The notes under the pieces were generated by a model. It saw nothing but the letters and a program-made list of their open reading frames with translations, ran no database searches and was not told where the DNA came from. A stretch of DNA of 64,000 nt from the NCBI GenBank assembly GCA_028622995.1, contig JAJQJQ010000036.1, positions 2,232,001-2,296,000 of the forward strand, written 5' to 3'. This document shows positions 55,901-64,000 of the stretch, piece by piece (position 1 is the stretch's first letter; every line of letters begins with the position of its first letter). The position numbers and the translations under genes were made by a program. This stretch comes from Panagrolaimus kolymaensis (taxonomy: Eukaryota; Nematoda; Chromadorea; Rhabditida; Panagrolaimidae).

Positions 55901-58900
55901 CAATAGTTTTGATATGCCTGGATCGAAAAAAACATAAATTTCCTTGCTGTATTTTCATTTTTATAATTAAAGAAAGCGTTTCATTGTTGAAAGATTGAAT
56001 CTAAATTTTACAAAAAATTTCTAAAACGGAGGTTTCAATAGTTTTGATATGCCTGGATCGAAAAAAACATAAATTTCCTTGCTGTATTTTCATTTTTATA
56101 ATTAAAGAAAGCGTTTCATTGTTGAAAGATTGAATCTAAATTTTACAAAAAATTTCTAAAACGCAGGTTTCAATAGTATTGATATGCCTGGATCGAACCA
56201 AACTTATTTTTCTTGCAGTAATATTATTTTTATAATTTATTAAAGCGTTTCATTGTTGAAAGATTGAATCTAAATTTTACAAAAAATTTCTAAAACGCAG
56301 GTTTCAATAGTTTTGATATGCCTGGATCGAAAAAAACATAAATTTCCTTGCTGTATTTTCATTTTTATAATTAAAGAAAGCGTTTCATTGTTGAAAGATT
56401 GAATCTAAATTTTACAAAAAATTTCTAAAACGCAGGTTTCAATAGTATTGATATGCCTGGATCGAACCAAACTAATTTTTCTTGCAGTAATATTATTTTT
56501 ATAATTTATTAAAGCGTTTCATTGTTGAAAGATTGAATCTAAATTTTACAAAAAATTTCTAAAACGCAGGTTTCAATAGTATTGATATGCCTGGATCGAA
56601 CCAAACTAATTTTTCTTGCAGTAATATTATTTTTATAATTTATTAAAGCGTTTCATTGTTGAAAGATTGAATCTAAATTTTACAAAAAATTTCTAAAACG
56701 CAGGTTTCAATAGTTTTGATATGCCTGGATCGAAAAAAACATAAATTTCCTTGCTGTATTTTCATTTTTATAATTAAAGAAAGCGTTTCATTGTTGAAAG
56801 ATTGAATCTAAATTTTACAAAAAATTTCTAAAACGCAGGTTTCAATAGTATTGATATGCCTGGATCGAACCAAACTTATTTTTCTTGCAGTAATATTATT
56901 TTTATAATATATTAAAGCGTTTCATTGTTGAAAGATTGAATCTAAATTTTACAAAAAATTTCTAAAACGCAGGTTTCAATAGTTTTGATATGCCTGGATC
57001 GAAAAAAACATAAATTTCCTTGCTGTATTTTCATTTTTATAATTAAAGAAAGCGTTTCATTGTTGAAAGATTGAATCTAAATTTTACAAACTATTTCTAA
57101 AACGCAGGTTTCAATAGTTTTGATATGCCTGGATCGAACCAAACTAATTTTTCTTGCAGTAATATTATTTTTATAATTTATTAAAGCGTTTCATTGTTGA
57201 AAGATTGAATCTAAATTTTACAAAAAATTTCTAAAACGCAGGTTTCAATAGTATTGATATGCCTGGATCGAACCAAACTAATTTTTCTTGCAGTAATATT
57301 ATTTTTATAATTTATTAAAGCGTTTCATTGTTGAAAGATTGAATCTAAATTTTACAAAAAATTTCTAAAACGCAGGTTTCAATAGTTTTGATATGCCTGG
57401 ATCGAAAAAAACATAAATTTCCTTGCAGTAATATTATTTTTATAATTTATTAAAGCGTTTCATTGTTGAAAGATTGAATCTAAATTTTACAAAAAATTTC
57501 TAAAACGCAGGTTTCAATAGTTTTGATATGCCTGGATCGAAAAAAACATAAATTTCCTTGCTGTATTTTCATTTTTATAATTAAAGAAAGCGTTTCATTG
57601 TTGAAAGATTGAATCTAAATTTTACAAAAAATTTCTAAAACGGAGGTTTCAATAGTTTTGATATGCCTGGATCGAAAAAAACATAAATTTCCTTGCTGTA
57701 TTTTCATTTTTATAATTAAAGAAAGCGTTTCATTGTTGAAAGATTGAATCTAAATTTTACAAAAAATTTCTAAAACGCAGGTTTCAATAGTATTGATATG
57801 CCTGGATCGAACCAAACTAATTTTTCTTGCAGTAATATTATTTTTATAATTTATTAAAGCGTTTCATTGTTGAAAGATTGAATCTAAATTTTACAAAAAA
57901 TTTCTAAAACGCAGGTTTCAATAGTTTTGATATGCCTGGATCGAAAAAAACATAAATTTCCTTGCTGTATTTTCATTTTTATAATTAAAGAAAGCGTTTC
58001 ATTGTTGAAAGATTGAATCTAAATTTTACAAAAAATTTCTAAAACGCAGGTTTCAATAGTATTGATATGCCTGGATCGAACCAAACTTATTTTTCTTGCA
58101 GTAATATTATTTTTATAATTTATTAAAGCGTTTCATTGTTGAAAGATTGAATCTAAATTTTACAAAAAATTTCTAAAACGCAGGTTTCAATAGTTTTGAT
58201 ATGCCTGGATCGAAAAAAACATAAATTTCCTTGCTGTATTTTCATTTTTATAATTAAAGAAAGCGTTTCATTGTTGAAAGATTGAATCTAAATTTTACAA
58301 AAAATTTCTAAAACGCAGGTTTCAATAGTATTGATATGCCTGGATCGAACCAAACTTATTTTTCTTGCAGTAATATTATTTTTATAATATATTAAAGCGT
58401 TTCATTGTTGAAAGATTGAATCTAAATTTTACAAAAAATTTCTAAAACGCAGGTTTCAATAGTTTTGATATGCCTGGATCGAAAAAAACATAAATTTCCT
58501 TGCTGTATTTTCATTTTTATAATTAAAGAAAGCGTTTCATTGTTGAAAGATTGAATCTAAATTTTACAAACTATTTCTAAAACGCAGGTTTCAATAGTTT
58601 TGATATGCCTGGATCGAACCAAACTAATTTTTCTTGCAGTAATATTATTTTTATAATTTATTAAAGCGTTTCATTGTTGAAAGATTGAATCTAAATTTTA
58701 CAAAAAATTTCTAAAACGCAGGTTTCAATAGTATTGATATGCCTGGATCGAACCAAACTAATTTTTCTTGCAGTAATATTATTTTTATAATTTATTAAAG
58801 CGTTTCATTGTTGAAAGATTGAATCTAAATTTTACAAAAAATTTCTAAAACGCAGGTTTCAATAGTTTTGATATGCCTGGATCGAAAAAAACATAAATTT

Positions 58901-61900
58901 CCTTGCAGTAATATTATTTTTATAATTTATTAAAGCGTTTCATTGTTGAAAGATTGAATCTAAATTTTACAAAAAATTTCTAAAACGCAGGTTTCAATAG
59001 TATTGATATGCCTGGATCGAACCAAACTTATTTTTCTTGCAGTAATATTATTTTTATAATATATTAAAGCGTTTCATTGTTGAAAGATTGAATCTAAATT
59101 TTACAAAAAATTTCTAAAACGCAGGTTTCAATAGTTTTGATATGCCTGGATCGAAAAAAACATAAATTTCCTTGCTGTATTTTCATTTTTATAATTAAAG
59201 AAAGCGTTTCATTGTTGAAAGATTGAATCTAAATTTTACAAAAAATTTCTAAAACGCAGGTTTCAATAGTATTGATATGCCTGGATCGAACCAAACTAAT
59301 TTTTCTTGCAGTAATATTATTTTTATAATTTATTAAAGCGTTTCATTGTTGAAAGATTGAATCTAAATTTTACAAAAAATTTCTAAAACGCAGGTTTCAA
59401 TAGTTTTGATATGCCTGGATCGAAAAAAACATAAATTTCCTTGCTGTATTTTCATTTTTATAATTAAAGAAAGCGTTTCATTGTTGAAAGATTGAATCTA
59501 AATTTTACAAAAAATTTCTAAAACGCAGGTTTCAATAGTTTTGATATGCCTGGATCGAAAAAAACATAAATTTCCTTGCTGTATTTTCATTTTTATAATT
59601 AAAGAAAGCGTTTCATTGTTGAAAGATTGAATCTAAATTTTACAAAAAATTTCTAAAACGCAGGTTTCAATAGTATTGATATGCCTGGATCGAACCAAAC
59701 TTATTTTTCTTGCAGTAATATTATTTTTATAATTTATTAAAGCGTTTCATTGTTGAAAGATTGAATCTAAATTTTACAAAAAATTTCTAAAACGCAGGTT
59801 TCAATAGTTTTGATATGCCTGGATCGAAAAAAACATAAATTTCCTTGCTGTATTTTCATTTTTATAATTAAAGAAAGCGTTTCATTGTTGAAAGATTGAA
59901 TCTAAATTTTACAAAAAATTTCTAAAACGGAGGTTTCAATAGTTTTGATATGCCTGGATCGAAAAAAACATAAATTTCCTTGCTGTATTTTCATTTTTAT
60001 AATTAAAGAAAGCGTTTCATTGTTGAAAGATTGAATCTAAATTTTACAAAAAATTTCTTAAACGCAGGTTTCAATAGTATTGATATGCCTGGATCGAACC
60101 AAACTTATTTTTCTTGCAGTAATATTATTTTTATAATTTATTAAAGCGTTTCATTGTTGAAAGATTGAATCTAAATTTTACAAAAAATTTCTAAAACGCA
60201 GGTTTCAATAGTTTTGATATGCCTGGATCGAAAAAAACATAAATTTCCTTGCTGTATTTTCATTTTTATAATTAAAGAAAGCGTTTCATTGTTGAAAGAT
60301 TGAATCTAAATTTTACAAAAAATTTCTAAAACGCAGGTTTCAATAGTATTGATATGCCTGGATCGAACCAAACTAATTTTTCTTGCAGTAATATTATTTT
60401 TATAATTTATTAAAGCGTTTCATTGTTGAAAGATTGAATCTAAATTTTACAAAAAATTTCTAAAACGCAGGTTTCAATAGTATTGATATGCCTGGATCGA
60501 ACCAAACTAATTTTTCTTGCAGTAATATTATTTTTATAATTTATTAAAGCGTTTCATTGTTGAAAGATTGAATCTAAATTTTACAAAAAATTTCTAAAAC
60601 GCAGGTTTCAATAGTTTTGATATGCCTGGATCGAAAAAAACATAAATTTCCTTGCTGTATTTTCATTTTTATAATTAAAGAAAGCGTTTCATTGTTGAAA
60701 GATTGAATCTAAATTTTACAAAAAATTTCTAAAACGCAGGTTTCAATAGTATTGATATGCCTGGATCGAACCAAACTTATTTTTCTTGCAGTAATATTAT
60801 TTTTATAATATATTAAAGCGTTTCATTGTTGAAAGATTGAATCTAAATTTTACAAAAAATTTCTAAAACGCAGGTTTCAATAGTTTTGATATGCCTGGAT
60901 CGAAAAAAACATAAATTTCCTTGCTGTATTTTCATTTTTATAATTAAAGAAAGCGTTTCATTGTTGAAAGATTGAATCTAAATTTTACAAACTATTTCTA
61001 AAACGCAGGTTTCAATAGTTTTGATATGCCTGGATCGAACCAAACTAATTTTTCTTGCAGTAATATTATTTTTATAATTTATTAAAGCGTTTCATTGTTG
61101 AAAGATTGAATCTAAATTTTACAAAAAATTTCTAAAACGCAGGTTTCAATAGTATTGATATGCCTGGATCGAACCAAACTAATTTTTCTTGCAGTAATAT
61201 TATTTTTATAATTTATTAAAGCGTTTCATTGTTGAAAGATTGAATCTAAATTTTACAAAAAATTTCTAAAACGCAGGTTTCAATAGTTTTGATATGCCTG
61301 GATCGAAAAAAACATAAATTTCCTTGCAGTAATATTATTTTTATAATTTATTAAAGCGTTTCATTGTTGAAAGATTGAATCTAAATTTTACAAAAAATTT
61401 CTAAAACGCAGGTTTCAATAGTATTGATATGCCTGGATCGAACCAAACTTATTTTTCTTGCAGTAATATTATTTTTATAATATATTAAAGCGTTTCATTG
61501 TTGAAAGATTGAATCTAAATTTTACAAAAAATTTCTAAAACGCAGGTTTCAATAGTTTTGATATGCCTGGATCGAAAAAAACATAAATTTCCTTGCTGTA
61601 TTTTCATTTTTATAATTAAAGAAAGCGTTTCATTGTTGAAAGATTGAATCTAAATTTTACAAAAAATTTCTAAAACGCAGGTTTCAATAGTTTTGATATG
61701 CCTGGATCGAAAAAAACATAAATTTCCTTGCTGTATTTTCATTTTTATAATTAAAGAAAGCGTTTCATTGTTGAAAGATTGAATCTAAATTTTACAAAAA
61801 ATTTCTAAAACGCAGGTTTCAATAGTTTTGATATGCCTGGATCGAAAAAAACATAAATTTCCTTGCTGTATTTTCATTTTTATAATTAAAGAAAGCGTTT

Positions 61901-64000
61901 CATTGTTGAAAGATTGAATCTAAATTTTACAAAAAATTTCTAAAACGCAGGTTTCAATAGTATTGATATGCCTGGATCGAACCAAACTAATTTTTCTTGC
62001 AGTAATATTATTTTTATAATTTATTAAAGCGTTTCATTGTTGAAAGATTGAATCTAAATTTTACAAAAAATTTCTAAAACGCAGGTTTCAATAGTATTGA
62101 TATGCCTGGATCGAACCAAACTAATTTTTCTTGCAGTAATATTATTTTTATAATTTATTAAAGCGTTTCATTGTTGAAAGATTGAATCTAAATTTTACAA
62201 AAAATTTCTAAAACGCAGGTTTCAATAGTATTGATATGCCTGGATCGAACCAAACTAATTTTTCTTGCAGTAATATTATTTTTATAATTTATTAAAGCGT
62301 TTCATTGTTGAAAGATTGAATCTAAATTTTACAAAAAATTTCTAAAACGCAGGTTTCAATAGTTTTGATATGCCTGGATCGAAAAAAACATAAATTTCCT
62401 TGCTGTATTTTCATTTTTATAATTAAAGAAAGCGTTTCATTGTTGAAAGATTGAATCTAAATTTTACAAAAAATTTCTAAAACGCAGGTTTCAATAGTTT
62501 TGATATGCCTGGATCGAAAAAAACATAAATTTCCTTGCTGTATTTTCATTTTTATAATTAAAGAAAGCGTTTCATTGTTGAAAGATTGAATCTAAATTTT
62601 ACAAAAAATTTCTAAAACGCAGGTTTCAATAGTTTTGATATGCCTGGATCGAAAAAAACATAAATTTCCTTGCAGTAATATTATTTTTATAATTTATTAA
62701 AGCGTTTCATTGTTGAAAGATTGAATCTAAATTTTACAAAAAATTTCTAAAACGCAGGTTTCAATAGTATTGATATGCCTGGATCGAACCAAACTAATTT
62801 TTCTTGCAGTAATATTATTTTTATAATTTATTAAAGCGTTTCATTGTTGAAAGATTGAATCTAAATTTTACAAAAAATTTCTAAAACGCAGGTTTCAATA
62901 GTATTGATATGCCTGGATCGAACCAAACTAATTTTTCTTGCAGTAATATTATTTTTATAATTTATTAAAGCGTTTCATTGTTGAAAGATTGAATCTAAAT
63001 TTTACAAAAAATTTCTAAAACGCAGGTTTCAATAGTATTGATATGCCTGGATCGAACCAAACTAATTTTTCTTGCAGTAATATTATTTTTATAATTTATT
63101 AAAGCGTTTCATTGTTGAAAGATTGAATCTAAATTTTACAAAAAATTTCTAAAACGCAGGTTTCAATAGTTTTGATATGCCTGGATCGAAAAAAACATAA
63201 ATTTCCTTGCTGTATTTTCATTTTTATAATTAAAGAAAGCGTTTCATTGTTGAAAGATTGAATCTAAATTTTACAAAAAATTTCTAAAACGCAGGTTTCA
63301 ATAGTTTTGATATGCCTGGATCGAAAAAAACATAAATTTCCTTGCTGTATTTTCATTTTTATAATTAAAGAAAGCGTTTCATTGTTGAAAGATTGAATCT
63401 AAATTTTACAAAAAATTTCTAAAACGCAGGTTTCAATAGTTTTGATATGCCTGGATCGAAAAAAACATAAATTTCCTTGCTGTATTTTCATTTTTATAAT
63501 TAAAGAAAGCGTTTCATTGTTGAAAGATTGAATCTAAATTTTACAAAAAATTTCTAAAACGCAGGTTTCAATAGTATTGATATGCCTGGATCGAACCAAA
63601 CTAATTTTTCTTGCAGTAATATTATTTTTATAATTTATTAAAGCGTTTCATTGTTGAAAGATTGAATCTAAATTTTACAAAAAATTTCTAAAACGCAGGT
63701 TTCAATAGTATTGATATGCCTGGATCGAACCAAACTAATTTTTCTTGCAGTAATATTATTTTTATAATTTATTAAAGCGTTTCATTGTTGAAAGATTGAA
63801 TCTAAATTTTACAAAAAATTTCTAAAACGCAGGTTTCAATAGTATTGATATGCCTGGATCGAACCAAACTAATTTTTCTTGCAGTAATATTATTTTTATA
63901 ATTTATTAAAGCGTTTCATTGTTGAAAGATTGAATCTAAATTTTACAAAAAATTTCTAAAACGCAGGTTTCAATAGTTTTGATATGCCTGGATCGAAAAA
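40965..64000 (+). repeat. Satellite array, right block (about 171 monomers, continues beyond window)
   Basis: Same monomers and orientation as the left block. It starts inside a type B monomer exactly where the left block stops. The A and B types alternate in changing patterns, with variants ACAAACTATTT, AAACTTATTTTT, TAATATATTAAAG and an A/B hybrid (ATAAATTTCCTTGCAGTAATATT). A rare junction (TAATTAAAGAAATGCAGTAATATT) occurs at about 48911 and about 50691, 1,780 bp apart. Between about 58.3 and 61.4 kb several markers recur at about 2,420 bp spacing, a higher-order repeat of 18 monomers. No gene lies in this block. Confidence 0.97.

Noticed and set aside
25381..64000. CRISPR array
   Set aside because: Repeats are contiguous monomers of 134/135 bp without unique spacers, in a eukaryotic setting and with no cas genes.

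Overview
The window looks like AT-rich nuclear DNA of a nematode. Almost every interrupted gene has introns of about 47-58 bp with GTAAGT-like donors and TTTTAG/TTTCAG acceptors. Several start codons sit just behind an acceptor-like T-run plus AG, as expected for trans-splicing. A pair of paralogous genes at 18.6-20.5 kb resembles a large F-box-like family that I associate with panagrolaimid nematodes; that attribution is from memory and tentative.

Region 1 (1 to about 18.4 kb) is a Polinton/Maverick, an integrated virus-like DNA element. From left to right it has protein-primed DNA polymerase B (minus strand, running off the left edge), an unknown 122-aa gene, an OB-fold-like gene with one intron, the A32/FtsK-type packaging ATPase, a tightly packed plus-strand block, and a chromodomain integrase (minus strand). 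The packed block holds an oversized minor capsid/penton protein, a pVI/pX-like core protein, the double-jelly-roll major capsid protein, a new 52-aa membrane protein, an adenain-like protease and two conserved small proteins. A signal-peptide/TM protein follows the integrase. Neither Polinton terminal repeat is visible.

Region 2 (12,097-17,663) is a complete MULE DNA transposon nested in the Polinton integrase. It has long terminal inverted repeats and an 8-bp target duplication (ATCTGTTC). It encodes a four-exon, 997-aa MULE transposase with a C-terminal OTU cysteine protease domain. On the other strand it carries a three-exon ESCRT-III Snf7/CHMP4-like gene with an internal deletion. A DNA transposon carrying an ESCRT-III gene is the most striking content here.

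Region 3 (18.5-25.2 kb) holds small host-like or cargo genes: the F-box-like paralogue pair, a 36-aa membrane micropeptide candidate, a four-exon gene with a GC-AG intron, a three-exon single-pass membrane protein, a probably frameshifted gene and a 112-aa unknown gene.

Region 4 (25,381 to the right edge) is a satellite array of 134/135-bp monomers, about 54 copies left and about 171 copies right of one interruption. Two monomer types share a nearly invariant core and differ in one segment; they form higher-order repeats. The interruption (32,591-40,964) is a Helitron whose 2,076-aa protein combines an Ulp1-like protease, a HUH Rep nuclease and a Pif1-like helicase. Its N-terminal part was built by exact 189-bp exon-intron duplications. 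The satellite reads on in register across the Helitron, so the Helitron inserted into an existing array.
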